Shown one piece after another: positions 27,554 to 36,691 of a stretch of 64,000 nt of DNA. This DNA is from CALFVT01 sp964513675 (GTDB lineage: Bacteria; Pseudomonadota; Alphaproteobacteria; Caulobacterales; Maricaulaceae). Under the pieces are notes generated by a model. The model was not told the origin of the DNA. It searched no databases and saw only the letters and a list, made by a program, of their open reading frames with translations. A program made the position numbers and the translations under genes. How positions within the stretch are numbered: the stretch's first letter is position 1; each line of letters begins with the position of its first letter. The DNA is taken from NCBI GenBank assembly GCA_964513675.1, contig CAZEOD010000003.1, positions 1 to 64,000 of the forward strand, written 5' to 3'.

Positions 27554-27603
27554 GCTGATAATAGCATAACGAAAGACGAGCTCTCCGTTATGCCAAATCC
27601 GTT

Positions 27604-30000
27604 TTACTCGACTGTTAAAACAGTGGTTTTGACATTATCCGAGCTATTGCCGACCATAATATCAAACTCGCCCGCTTCGACAACACGCTCCATATCGCGG
27701 TTATAAAATTGCAGCGCATCTGTGCCGATTGAAAAGCTAATATTTTGCGTCTCGCCTGGCTCCAAGCTGACGCGCTTAAAGCCCTTAAGCTCTTTCACGG
27801 GCCGCGTGATCGAGCTGACTTTATCTCTGATATAAAGCTGCACAACTTCATCACCGGCAATATCGCCTGTATTGGTGACATTGACCGAGACGCTCACCGT
27901 GCCGTCAGGCGCGATTGCGGCGCTTGATAATGTCGGCTCCGAAATGTCAAAGCTTGTGTAAGACAGGCCATAACCAAAGGGGTAGAGCGGGCCGGCATCA
28001 GCAAAGGCATAGCCGCGCCGCGCCGTTGGCTTATAATTATAGAAAGCCGGAATTTGCCCGACATTACGCGGCACAGAAACCGGCATTTTTCCGCCCGGGT
28101 TGACATCACCGAATAAAATATCAGCGACAGCCGTGCCGGTTTCTTGCCCCAAAATCCAGCCGTATAAAATAGCCGGCATTTTATCTTGGACATTTTCAAG
28201 AGATAAAGGACGCCCAGAAATAATAACGCTGACCATGGGCTTGCCCGTTTCCGCTAAGGCCTCAACAAGCTCTTTTTGCTCCCCGATCAGATTAATGTCA
28301 TTACGGTCGCCCATATGCATTTCATTCCACGCCTCACGCGAGGTGGATTCATCGCCCCCAATAGCCAGAATAATTAAATCCGCGTCTTGGGCGACAGCCA
28401 CAGCTTTTTTGATGTCCGATAAGTTCTGCTCGCGGTCAATTAAATTGACCTCATCATCCCACCAAGAGCGGTTATCCGTCAGCCGCACGCCTTGCGCGCT
28501 TGTCACCTCTGCCGCGTCACCAACCTTGGCTTTAATTCCGTCTAAAATTGAAATTGTCTGGCGCGGTTCATCTGAATATCCGCCCAAAACCGTAATCGCC
28601 GCATTTGGGCCGATGACGGCAATTTTATCATATTCAGACATGTCGAGCGGCAATAAGTCGTCTTCATTTTTCAGTAAAACCGCCGCCTTTTGCGCGGCTT
28701 TAAGGGCCAAATCGCGCCCCTCTTGATTACCCGTGAGAGCATCTGCTTTTGCGCCGTCAGCATAAGGCGTGTCAAAGACATTACCGCGCTCTTTCATCTC
28801 CAAGACTCGGCGGACGGCTTGATCGACAAGCGCAATATCAAACTCTCCTGCCTCAATTTTGTCCTTAATCGCATAAAAGGCAATGCCGTCTGGTAGCTCC
28901 ATATCAACGCCTGAACTGAGGGATAAAGCGCCAGCTTCCGCAATGTTATTGACGATATGGTGGCGGCGTTCTAGCTCATTAATGGCGAAATAATCCGCGA
29001 CAACAACGCCGTCAAATCCCCATTCCTGCCGCAGAACATCATTGAGTAGCCAGCTATTGGCATGAGACGGTATGCCGTCGATTTCATTATATGAGGCCAT
29101 AACGGACGCCGCGCCAGCTTCTTTGACGGCGGCTTCGAAGGGCGGGAAAAAACGCTCGCGCAGTTCACGCTCGGAAATTTGCGACGGACCGACATTCATG
29201 CCGCCTTCGGGCGCGCCGTGACCGGTCATATGTTTCAAAGTCGTCAGCACTTTATCATCTTCAATCGGAAAGCCCTGCCCTTGAAAACCGGTTACAGCCG
29301 CAACCCCCATACGCGAGACTAAATAGGGGTCTTCACCGTAAGTTTCTTCAATCCGGCCCCAGCGCGGGTCTAGCGCAATATCAACAACGGGGGAGAGGAC
29401 ATGATGCGCGCCGCGAACGCGAATTTCTCGGCCTGTAACCGCATAGACATCATGGACAAGATCCGTATCGAAACTGGCCGCCAGAGCGATTGACTGCGGG
29501 AAAGAGGTGGCATAACGCCCCTGAAACCCGTGCAGGCCTTCTTCGTGGAAAAGCACCGGAATACCCAGCCGTGTATTTTCAATATGCCATTTTTGAATGG
29601 AGTTAATTAAATCAGCCGTTTGGCTCGGTGTTCGCGCCGACATTTTTCGGACAACGGATGAATCATTCGGGTCACGATTTTCACCTTGATCCTCCATGCC
29701 AAACGTATCTTGCGGACGGGCAAAACAGCCGATGCCATGGGGGAAATGTTCCTCCATTTTCTCAGGATTAAATGATCCATCGGGTTCAATGACTTTCGCC
29801 TTGTCAAACCAAATACAGCTTATCTGCGCGAGCTTCTCATCCAGCGTCATGCTGCTGAGCAATCTGTTGACGCGGTCAGATGCGGAGCTTGTTATCACCG
29901 GTGCATTTGACGCATTTGGCGCTGTTGCCTGCGGGGCTGAACAGGCGGTTAGAACAAGGGCTAAAGCTGTGGCTGTAAGTAACTTAAGAGGTGAAGTCAT
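27604..30000 (-). CDS. GH3 glycoside hydrolase lipoprotein (beta-glucosidase/beta-xylosidase, BglX type)
   Basis: A 798-residue protein with a lipoprotein signal (LLTATALALVLTAC, Cys20 as the lipid anchor), then a GH3 N-terminal barrel with the nucleophile Asp in GFDGVVVADYFAI, the KHMTGHGAPEGG motif, a GH3 C-terminal domain (AVIGPNA, GGDESTSREAW), and an FnIII-like end (GDEVVQLYIRD, PVKELKGFKRVSLEPGE). The start has GAGGAT 6 nt upstream. It sits 24 bp after xylA in the same operon and behind a xylose-type operator, so a role on xylo-oligosaccharides at the envelope is likely. Specificity cannot be read from sequence. Confidence 0.9.
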   Translation of the reverse strand: MTSPLKLLTATALALVLTACSAPQATAPNASNAPVITSSASDRVNRLLSSMTLDEKLAQISCIWFDKAKVIEPDGSFNPEKMEEHFPHGIGCFARPQDTFGMEDQGENRDPNDSSVVRKMSARTPSQTADLINSIQKWHIENTRLGIPVLFHEEGLHGFQGRYATSFPQSIALAASFDTDLVHDVYAVTGREIRVRGAHHVLSPVVDIALDPRWGRIEETYGEDPYLVSRMGVAAVTGFQGQGFPIEDDKVLTTLKHMTGHGAPEGGMNVGPSQISERELRERFFPPFEAAVKEAGAASVMASYNEIDGIPSHANSWLLNDVLRQEWGFDGVVVADYFAINELERRHHIVNNIAEAGALSLSSGVDMELPDGIAFYAIKDKIEAGEFDIALVDQAVRRVLEMKERGNVFDTPYADGAKADALTGNQEGRDLALKAAQKAAVLLKNEDDLLPLDMSEYDKIAVIGPNAAITVLGGYSDEPRQTISILDGIKAKVGDAAEVTSAQGVRLTDNRSWWDDEVNLIDREQNLSDIKKAVAVAQDADLIILAIGGDESTSREAWNEMHMGDRNDINLIGEQKELVEALAETGKPMVSVIISGRPLSLENVQDKMPAILYGWILGQETGTAVADILFGDVNPGGKMPVSVPRNVGQIPAFYNYKPTARRGYAFADAGPLYPFGYGLSYTSFDISEPTLSSAAIAPDGTVSVSVNVTNTGDIAGDEVVQLYIRDKVSSITRPVKELKGFKRVSLEPGETQNISFSIGTDALQFYNRDMERVVEAGEFDIMVGNSSDNVKTTVLTVE

Positions 30001-30024
30001 AATATCCTCGGTGACTTGATGTGT

Positions 30025-31344
30025 TTATTTGATATGTGATGTAACGATATTTTCAAGCAATTCTTGATGGCCCGAGACAGGCTCTGGCGAGCTGCTTTGG
30101 GACAAGGCATGAGCCGCCATAGCGTCAAGATCTGTTCCGCCTTCGAGCATTTTATGGCCAATGCCAGCGTTCCATCCTGCATATCTTTTATCAACAAATG
30201 ATGATAATTTCTCGCTTTCAATCAACGCCGCCGCATTTTCAAGGCAACGCGCCAGCAGATCCATTCCGCCAATATGGCCGTAAAATAAATCCGACGCATC
30301 CTTGCTTTGCCGTCTGACTTTGGCGTCAAAATTAGCGCCGCCATTTTTAAAGCCGCCGCCCTGTAATATATAATAAAGCGCCATGGTTGTTTCGCGAAGA
30401 TCATTTGGGAATTGATCCGTGTCCCATCCATTTTGCGGATCGCCCCGATTGAAATCAATAGAGCCAAATATACCAAAAGCATTGGCCATTTCAACTTCAT
30501 GCTCAAAGCTATTACCAGCTAAAGTGGCGTGATTAGGTTCGATATTAACGCGCACTTCTTTTTCAAGACCATGCGCCTTTAAGAAGCCATATACGGTTGC
30601 AACATCGCGGTCATATTGATGCTTTGTTGGCTCATGAGGTTTAGGCTCAATTAAGATATCGCCTTTGAAACCAATCTTATGCTTATGCTCAACCGCCATG
30701 GTCAAGAACCGCCCAAGCTGCTCCATCTCTTGTTTAACGCGGGTGTTTAAAATCGTATCATAACCTTCGCGCCCGCCCCAAAGAACATAATTCGCGCCGC
30801 CAAGACGGTGAGTCGCTTCCATCGCCTCTTTGACTTGCAGGGCCGCAAAGGCAACCACATCAGGATTTGGGTTCGTCGAGGCCCCGGCCATATAACGCGG
30901 ATGAGAGAACATATTCGCCGTACCCCACAGCAATTTAATGCCGGTTTCATCCATCTTCTCCGCCGCTTTATCTGTGATGTGGCGCAGGTTATCAACATGC
31001 TCTTTCGCTGTGGAGGCCTCGGCCATCATATCCACATCATGGAAACAGAAAAACGGGTTTCCGAGTTTTTGGAAAAAAGTAAAAGCGGCGTCTAATTTAT
31101 CTTCTGCCGCCTTTCGGTCATTCGCGCCCTTATGCCAAGGCCGGTTGAATGTGCCGCCGCCAAAAACGTCAAACCCATCCCAACAAAATGTATGCCAATA
31201 ACACACAGCAATGCGCAGATGTTCTTCCATGGTCTTACCCATGACAATTTTGGATTTATCATAATAACGAAAGGCTAATGGGTTTTCACTCCCCTGCCCC
31301 TCATATTTAATCGTCGGAATATCTTTAAAATAGGGATGGTTCAT
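30025..31344 (-). CDS. xylA: Xylose isomerase
   Basis: Converts D-xylose to D-xylulose with divalent metals. I use ATG 31344 (MNHPYFKDIPTIKYEG), giving 439 residues, the usual size, with AGGA upstream. Signatures include WHTFCWDGFDVFGGGTF, FFCFHDVDMMAEA with the catalytic His and Asp, VLWGGREGYDTILNT, and metal ligands in IEPKPHEPTKHQYD and NIEPNHATLAGNSFEHE. It is first in a leftward operon with the GH3 gene. No xylulokinase gene is in the window. Confidence 0.96.
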   Translation of the reverse strand: MNHPYFKDIPTIKYEGQGSENPLAFRYYDKSKIVMGKTMEEHLRIAVCYWHTFCWDGFDVFGGGTFNRPWHKGANDRKAAEDKLDAAFTFFQKLGNPFFCFHDVDMMAEASTAKEHVDNLRHITDKAAEKMDETGIKLLWGTANMFSHPRYMAGASTNPNPDVVAFAALQVKEAMEATHRLGGANYVLWGGREGYDTILNTRVKQEMEQLGRFLTMAVEHKHKIGFKGDILIEPKPHEPTKHQYDRDVATVYGFLKAHGLEKEVRVNIEPNHATLAGNSFEHEVEMANAFGIFGSIDFNRGDPQNGWDTDQFPNDLRETTMALYYILQGGGFKNGGANFDAKVRRQSKDASDLFYGHIGGMDLLARCLENAAALIESEKLSSFVDKRYAGWNAGIGHKMLEGGTDLDAMAAHALSQSSSPEPVSGHQELLENIVTSHIK

Positions 31345-31537
31345 AGCCTGTTGTCCTAAAATGCCGGAACGTCTGTGATAGAGTCTGTTAAAGAAGCCCC
31401 GGCGTGGTTGAGGGAAACCCCTCACGCCGCAAAAAACCTAAAGGCTAAACCCAAAAGTCAAAGCAAGGGTCGCCATGATAGCCTATTCGCCAATTTAACA
31501 GTTAAAACAGTAATGTCCCAGTCTTGTTTTTTTATTT

Positions 31538-31566
31538 TTGATAGCGCTAACATTTTACGCCGTCAA
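31538..31566 (-). promoter_or_regulatory. xylA promoter overlapped by a xylose-type LacI operator
   Basis: Leftward, TTGACG (-35, at 31561-31566), a 17-bp spacer and TATCAA (-10, at 31538-31543) form a good promoter. The 14-bp near-palindrome TGATAGCGCTAACA (31539-31552) overlaps the -10 and the spacer. It matches the Caulobacter XylR operator as I recall it (TG-TAGCGCTA-CA). A second copy lies at 32857-32870. Confidence 0.75.
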
Positions 31567-31614
31567 TGGCTGAATAAGCCTAGGCCCTAGAAACATGTCG
31601 GGTTCGGGGCCGGC

Positions 31615-32661
31615 TTAGGGTTTTGGAGGCTGCACCGAGCTGCGTTTAATCAGCTGGAATTTTAAAAGCTCTGTATTTTTATCTTTAAAGGACTCATCGC
31701 CTGTCAATTCGGCGCAAAGAATATTGACCGCTTGTTCGGCCATTTCAGCAATCGGCTGTCGGATCGTGGTCAAGCTTGGCCAGATGGATGTCGCAATCTC
31801 TGTATCATCAAACCCCGCCACGGAGAGGTCAGCCGGCACCGACAGGCCGCGCATGGCCGCACTGGCAATAACGCCCGCCGCCATATCATCATTACTGGCG
31901 AATATCGCCGTTGGCCTGTCTTTTAAATCTAATAATTCAAACCCCCCTTCCATGCCCGATCGGTAGGTAAAGGCACCGTCAACCACATGTTCGGGGTATA
32001 GCTTTATACCCGCCTCGCGCAGGGCCGTCACATAGCCTTCATAGCGCAGGGCGCTGGAGGGATGGCCCTTGGGGGCTTTGATGAACCCAATACGGGAGTG
32101 ACCTTGGCTGATTAAATATAAGCTCATTTGCCGTACCGCTTCTGTGTCGTCCATGGCGACCCGCAGGCTTTGGGTCAAGACATTACCCGGCGCCACCCGC
32201 ACACTGGCCACGCCCAATTTACTCAAGGCGTCAACAAGCTCTCGGTTATCACTCAGCGGAGGCGTAATAATAACGCCATCTAATCCCGCGCGGTAAAGCG
32301 ATTCCGCGACCTTTTCAGGGCTGCCGTGATGCGGGTTATTCGTGCCCAAATCATCAATGACCAAATGATGCCCAAAGGCGCGGCAGGCCTTTAGCGCGCC
32401 TTCAAGCACTTTGGCCAAATAGCTAGGGCTGGGGTTGTGATAAACAATACCAATAAAAAAAGAATTGCCCCCCGCAAGACGCCGCGCCATTAAATTAGGC
32501 CGATAGCCCAATGCGCCGATTGCCGCTTCGACTTTTTGGCGGGTTTTTGCCTTAACAAGGCTTTGCCCATTAACCACGCGCGATACGGTCATCTGCGATA
32601 CGCCGGCCTTTTCCGCAACGTCTTTAATGGTGACATGGTTACGATTAGACCTGATATTCAT
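31615..32661 (-). CDS. xylR: LacI-family repressor of the xylose genes (XylR type)
   Basis: A 348-residue repressor: HTH at residues ~10-30 (VTIKDVAEKAGVSQMTVSRVVNG), hinge helix with NLMARRLA, and a periplasmic-binding-like ligand domain (FIGIVYHNPSPSYLAKVLEG, DGVIITPP, AIFASNDDMAAGV, LSVAGFDDTEIATSIWPSLTT). It lies between xylA and the sugar symporter gene. The two 14-bp operators flank it at both promoters. The inducer is most likely xylose or xylobiose, by context and operator resemblance to Caulobacter. The gene symbol follows that resemblance. Confidence 0.8.
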   Translation of the reverse strand: MNIRSNRNHVTIKDVAEKAGVSQMTVSRVVNGQSLVKAKTRQKVEAAIGALGYRPNLMARRLAGGNSFFIGIVYHNPSPSYLAKVLEGALKACRAFGHHLVIDDLGTNNPHHGSPEKVAESLYRAGLDGVIITPPLSDNRELVDALSKLGVASVRVAPGNVLTQSLRVAMDDTEAVRQMSLYLISQGHSRIGFIKAPKGHPSSALRYEGYVTALREAGIKLYPEHVVDGAFTYRSGMEGGFELLDLKDRPTAIFASNDDMAAGVIASAAMRGLSVPADLSVAGFDDTEIATSIWPSLTTIRQPIAEMAEQAVNILCAELTGDESFKDKNTELLKFQLIKRSSVQPPKP

Positions 32662-32830
32662 GACCTAGACTCCCCTCAACTCGGCGTTTACAAAATAAGT
32701 AACACTCCCGCCGCAATGGCCGCATCAATCCCCGCTAAATCACTATGACCTAGACGCCAAGCTTTAGGCGGGCCAAGCGTGATCGGGGCATATCGCGGAT
32801 GAAACGACGTAATTAGGTCTGTAAACACCA

Positions 32831-32870
32831 TTGACATAGACAATATTAAGAAGGAATGATAGCGTTAACA
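32831..32870 (+). promoter_or_regulatory. Promoter and operator of the sugar symporter gene
   Basis: TTGACA at 32831-32836 is a perfect -35 hexamer; an AATGAT-like -10 falls at about 32855-32860. The operator TGATAGCGTTAACA (32857-32870) starts in the -10 and differs from the xylA operator at one base. Repression of both units by the same LacI-type protein is the simplest reading. Confidence 0.7.
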
Positions 32871-32941
32871 TTAATAAGAAATAATAGCCTTATAAATAAG
32901 AGCTATATTATAAGAAGCAAAATGCTCAAAGGGGACATAAC

Positions 32942-34351
32942 GTGACGTCTGAAGCCATGCCATCTGAAAAATCCGCAACGGGATTTATTATTTTCATCAG
33001 CCTTATTGCAACTCTGGGCGGATTTTTATTCGGCTATGACAGCGGGGTTATCAACGGCACAGTTGATGGGCTGCAAACCGCTTTTGAATCGAAAAGCGTG
33101 GGGACGGGCTTTAGCGTAGCCTCCATGTTACTCGGCAGCGCGATCGGGGCCTTTTTTGCAGGCTGGGCGTCTGATAAATATGGCCGCCGCAATATGCTGA
33201 TCCTTGCCGCCGTTTTCTTTATCATCAGCGCTTGGGGCTCGGGCATCGCCGGCGGCTCTGGCGCGTTTATTGCCTATCGTATTTTGGGCGGCTTGGCTGT
33301 TGGCGCGGCGTCAGTTATGGCGCCTGCTTATATCTCTGAAATTGCGCCCGCACGGATTCGCGGACGGCTTGCCTCGATTCAGCAAGTGGCGATTATTGCT
33401 GGTTTATTCTTTGCCTTCCTGAGTAATTATTTTCTCGCCAAATCGGCTGGATCCTCTTTAACGCCGTTTTGGTTAGGGTTTGAAACATGGCGCTGGATGT
33501 TTTGGATGGAGCTTATTCCGGCTTTTATCTTTTTAGTCATGCTGTTTTTCATTCCAAAAAGCCCGCGTTATCAAATGATGCGCGAAGAAGAAATTGGCGC
33601 GAATAAGACTCTCAGCCGTATCTATGGTCAAACCGAAGCTGGCCGCAAAATGTCAGAGATCAAACGCTCTTTAAGCTCTGACCATAAGCCCGCTCTTTCC
33701 GATGTTTTGCAAAAAGGAAAAATCTTCCGCAATATTGTATGGGTCGGGATCGGGCTTGCGGTATTACAGCAGCTTATTGGTATTAATATTATTTTCTATT
33801 ATGGCTCTGTCCTCTGGCAGTCTGTTGGCTTTAGCGAATCTGATGCCCTGTTAATTAATGTGTTATCTGGCGCGCTGTCTATTGCCGCTGTTTTAGTTGC
33901 GCTGGCGAGCATTGAAAGCTTTGGACGAAAGCCGCTGCTTATTGTTGGCTCCATCGGCATGTTTATTTCGCTCGCCCTGATTGCCTATGCCTTTAGCACC
34001 GGCGGATTAGTCGACGGCAAACTCTCGCTGAGTGATGAAATTGGCTTGATGGCGTTAATTGCTGCCAATACTTATGTTGTGTTTTTCAACCTCAGTTGGG
34101 GGCCGGTTATGTGGGTGATGTTAGGCGAAATGTTCCCCAATCAAATCCGCGGCTCTGGCTTGGGTGTTTCAGGCGCCGCGCAATGGCTTGCGAATTTTGC
34201 AATCACCATGACCTTCCCGATTTTCCTTGCGACGATCGGTTTGGCCGCCGCCTATAGTATCTATGCCGTCTTCGCCTTTATTTCGATCTTCTTTGTTATT
34301 TTATATGTCAAAGAAACCAAGGGCAAAGAACTTGAGGATATGACGGGATAA
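32942..34351 (+). CDS. MFS sugar porter (xylose/H+ symporter type)
   Basis: A 469-residue member of the sugar porter family with 12 membrane helices. Signatures include GGFLFGYDSGVINGT at the first helix, DKYGRRNML in loop 2-3, ISEIAPARIRGRLASIQQ, PKSPRYQM at the end of helix 6, QQLIGINIIFYYG in helix 7 and a C-terminal ETKGKELEDM. I use GTG 32942, which has AAGGGGAC upstream; ATG 32957 is an alternative. The shared operator with xylA makes xylose the likely substrate. Confidence 0.88.
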   Translation: MTSEAMPSEKSATGFIIFISLIATLGGFLFGYDSGVINGTVDGLQTAFESKSVGTGFSVASMLLGSAIGAFFAGWASDKYGRRNMLILAAVFFIISAWGSGIAGGSGAFIAYRILGGLAVGAASVMAPAYISEIAPARIRGRLASIQQVAIIAGLFFAFLSNYFLAKSAGSSLTPFWLGFETWRWMFWMELIPAFIFLVMLFFIPKSPRYQMMREEEIGANKTLSRIYGQTEAGRKMSEIKRSLSSDHKPALSDVLQKGKIFRNIVWVGIGLAVLQQLIGINIIFYYGSVLWQSVGFSESDALLINVLSGALSIAAVLVALASIESFGRKPLLIVGSIGMFISLALIAYAFSTGGLVDGKLSLSDEIGLMALIAANTYVVFFNLSWGPVMWVMLGEMFPNQIRGSGLGVSGAAQWLANFAITMTFPIFLATIGLAAAYSIYAVFAFISIFFVILYVKETKGKELEDMTG

Positions 34352-34422
34352 TCTATCCAGCATTAAGGCGCAGCGAAAACGCTTTGCTGCCATAATGACC
34401 CGCGTTATTTACGCGATAGCTA

Positions 34423-34458
34423 AACACCCCGCTCCGCTTAAAATCGGCGCGGGGTGTT
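34423..34458. terminator. Intrinsic terminator after the sugar porter gene
   Basis: AACACCCCGC (34423-34432) pairs perfectly with GCGGGGTGTT (34449-34458), followed by a T-rich stretch (GTTATTTATTTA). Confidence 0.75.
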
Positions 34459-34490
34459 GTTATTTATTTATATATTATTCTGCTTATTTA

Positions 34491-35384
34491 TTATTCTGGG
34501 CGCGCCCCATATTTACCTTGCGTGCGGCTTTCACATGTCGCTTTAAGCTCCACTTGAGAGCGTTTGGCCACGCTATCAAGGCGATAGCTTTCATTTAGGA
34601 TATCGTTTTCATAGACGCAGCGGTCATAATATTGCGTCCGCGTCGGGTTGGGTGTCGACGCGCGAAACTCGGCGATCATGGCCCGTATTTTTACGCCCAA
34701 AGCTTTGGCTTGGCGTGTTTCATAGTCCAAATCTTCATCGGCCATGATGCCCGCAATCCGCTCATCCGCCGTCAATTCCGCCTCGCCCTTTTTTACATAG
34801 GGTGAACATTGCGCATTATAAACAAGGCCGGTTGAGCCTGCCGGCATTTTATAATAATCAGGCGCAGTGCTCGTGCTAGCATGAGCCGCGCAAAGCTCCA
34901 ATAGCGGAGCAATCCTCGCAAGCGCAATCTCTTTATCTGCGCCTAAAAGCTCATCGCCGTCTACGTTATAAATCACAACGTCACGCGGCCCATTTTCGGT
35001 GAGTTTAAGCCGCACCACATTAGAGTTCAAACCCTTCCAGTCCCGAATGGCGCTAGTAGGTAAACTGCCATCAACCACAGCCGCCCGCAGCCGATTAATC
35101 TCAGTTTCAATATCTGGATCCATAATCGCCGGCATTAGCCGCAGCGCCGCAATATCGCCCGCCGCCGTTTTCCTGGAGCGGGCTTCATCTGCCGCCGCCG
35201 TTACGCTCGAAATTATCGGCGTTGTTAACCCCAAGCCGCCCAAGATAAGGGCAAAGCTTCCGAGCCGTGTGAGTCTATTTGTTTTTCGCATGGTCAACCT
35301 CCGTATGCGTGTTTTCACTGGATGACCTATCCCCAAAGTGAGGCCCAAAGTCAGCGGGTCGGACATATTTAAATCAGCTGTCAT
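34491..35384 (-). CDS. C-terminal continuation of the M56 protein after an in-frame amber codon
   Basis: This 297-residue frame is in the same reading frame as the upstream M56 gene and separated from it only by TAG (35397-35399) and four codons. Its first part (LTLGIGHPVKTRIRRLT, then a hydrophobic stretch FALILGGLGLTTPIISSVTAAA) looks like the segment that follows the peptidase domain in M56/BlaR1-like proteins, where a final membrane helix leads to a periplasmic sensor domain. Four cysteines follow in that domain. It could be a split gene or a separate gene starting at 35384 or at the signal-like MRKTNRLTRLG (35291). The sensor domain is not recognised. Confidence 0.6.
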   Translation of the reverse strand: MTADLNMSDPLTLGLTLGIGHPVKTRIRRLTMRKTNRLTRLGSFALILGGLGLTTPIISSVTAAADEARSRKTAAGDIAALRLMPAIMDPDIETEINRLRAAVVDGSLPTSAIRDWKGLNSNVVRLKLTENGPRDVVIYNVDGDELLGADKEIALARIAPLLELCAAHASTSTAPDYYKMPAGSTGLVYNAQCSPYVKKGEAELTADERIAGIMADEDLDYETRQAKALGVKIRAMIAEFRASTPNPTRTQYYDRCVYENDILNESYRLDSVAKRSQVELKATCESRTQGKYGARPE

Positions 35385-35396
35385 TGTTCTATTTCT

Positions 35397-36305
35397 CTAT
35401 TCTTTATCTATCAGGCCGAGGCTCAGCGCTTGGCCTTTACCCGTTAGATTCGCCGCATGTTCGGCCTTGATTAAGGTCTTGGCATAATGAAACGGCGTAT
35501 CGGCCCCCGCCCCGTGGTGATTAAGCTTGGCGAGCAAAAAGGCATCACATGCGGCTTCTTGATCGACCCGAAACCGCTTGGCCGCAAAGTGAACGAGCGG
35601 ATTATACCAATGAACAGCGCGGAAAAATAGCAAGGCCAGCGCCGCCCATAGATCAAAGCGCTTGATATGCGCCATCTCATGACAAAGCGCATAAAGCTGC
35701 TCGTCTACGGTGTAGTGATCGGCGAAATTTTGCGGCAAAATAATGAGCGGGCGAAAACTTCCACTGACCATGGGGCCAATCACGGCGGGGGCTATCTTAA
35801 TCACAGGCAAGCGCCGCAGGCCGATAATATGGGCCGCACGCTGCGCAATCCGTAATAGATCATCCCGCGCAGGCTCGCCGACATGATTTAACAGCCGCCA
35901 ATAGCGAAAATGGCGGGTGAGCTGCCAAATAAACCAAATCCCGCCAATGAATATCCAAAGGCCCACCATAATAAAGGCAAGGGTTGAGACATCGAACCCA
36001 CTCTGCGCGGTGAACGGCCCTGTCGGCGGCGCAATCCCAGCGGCCGGGGCGGGGGGCTCTAAGGGAGCAGCTCCGCTGAACTCGGCGCCCCAGCGCGCAG
36101 GCCAAGATAAAACATTTATATCCTGTTTAATCGGCAAAGATATATCGGGCATGAACAGGCGCAAAAACGGCAAGGCCCACAACAGGTAAACCGCCTCTGC
36201 GCCCCAAAACCTCGCAAGAGGACGCCGTAACAATAAGGCCAGTCCGATCAGCCCTGTTGTGACGACGCCCAATTTTAGACCCCAATTTAACAGGTCTAAA
36301 ATCAT
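35397..36305 (-). CDS. M56-family (BlaR1/MecR1-like) membrane metallopeptidase
   Basis: A 302-residue membrane protein: N-terminal helices (GLKLGVVTTGLIGLALLLRR, AVYLLWALPFLRLFMPD), a Pro/Ala-rich loop, a third helix (LAFIMVGLWIFIGGIWFIWQL) and a cytoplasmic zinc-peptidase domain with HEMAH near residue 208 and the distal EAACDAFL motif. In BlaR1 systems the peptidase relieves repression by the partner BlaI, and that gene overlaps this one by 4 nt upstream. The frame ends at an amber codon in a place where the protein would normally continue (see the next feature leftward). No beta-lactamase gene is nearby. Confidence 0.82.
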   Translation of the reverse strand: MILDLLNWGLKLGVVTTGLIGLALLLRRPLARFWGAEAVYLLWALPFLRLFMPDISLPIKQDINVLSWPARWGAEFSGAAPLEPPAPAAGIAPPTGPFTAQSGFDVSTLAFIMVGLWIFIGGIWFIWQLTRHFRYWRLLNHVGEPARDDLLRIAQRAAHIIGLRRLPVIKIAPAVIGPMVSGSFRPLIILPQNFADHYTVDEQLYALCHEMAHIKRFDLWAALALLFFRAVHWYNPLVHFAAKRFRVDQEAACDAFLLAKLNHHGAGADTPFHYAKTLIKAEHAANLTGKGQALSLGLIDKE

Positions 36306-36679
36306 GTCCCGCCACCCGATTTTAATGTTTCCAGCAGAGCCGTAATCTCGTCAATATCGCTATCGGATAGGTCTTCGGATTTGGCTAAATGCAGCAATAG
36401 CGGCGCGGCGCGGCCTTTGAATAATTGCTGGGAGAGCGCCCCTAAAACCTTCCCGCCGTAATCTTCGCGCGGCAATCGCGGAAGATATAAATAGCGCCGC
36501 CCCTCGGGCTGGGTGGTTAAAATATCTTTTTCGACAAGGCGCGCCAAAAGCGTCTTCACCGTGCGGATATTCCACGCTGTCTCGGTCATGACTTTATCAG
36601 CAATTTCGCTGGCCCCCAAAGGGGCCTCTTCCCACAATATATCCATGATCTTCATTTCGGATTTAGAGATCGGTTTCAT
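36302..36679 (-). CDS. BlaI/MecI-family repressor
   Basis: A 125-residue winged-helix repressor: ISKSEMKIMDILWEEAPLGASEIADKV, then the recognition helix TAWNIRTVKTLLARLVEKDIL and wing EGRRYLYLPRL, followed by a C-terminal dimerisation helix. It is first in an operon with the M56 gene (ATGA overlap). Two identical inverted repeats lie upstream (36692-36734), so it likely represses its own operon until the M56 sensor inactivates it. Confidence 0.88.
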   Translation of the reverse strand: MKPISKSEMKIMDILWEEAPLGASEIADKVMTETAWNIRTVKTLLARLVEKDILTTQPEGRRYLYLPRLPREDYGGKVLGALSQQLFKGRAAPLLLHLAKSEDLSDSDIDEITALLETLKSGGGT

Positions 36680-36691
36680 GGTTTCGCCTTT

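Noticed and set aside
28100..28726. 208-residue ORF opposite the GH3 gene
   Set aside because: Antisense shadow of a clear glycoside hydrolase; Ser/Ile-rich composition and no family resemblance.
34423..34458. GC-rich inverted repeat considered as a mobile-element end
   Set aside because: It directly follows the sugar porter gene and is followed by a T-rich stretch, which fits a terminator; no transposase is near.
35397..35399. Possible reassignment of TAG as a sense codon
   Set aside because: TAG ends several well-supported genes in the window, such as fahA and the VOC gene, so a local nonsense codon or a genuine gene split is more likely.
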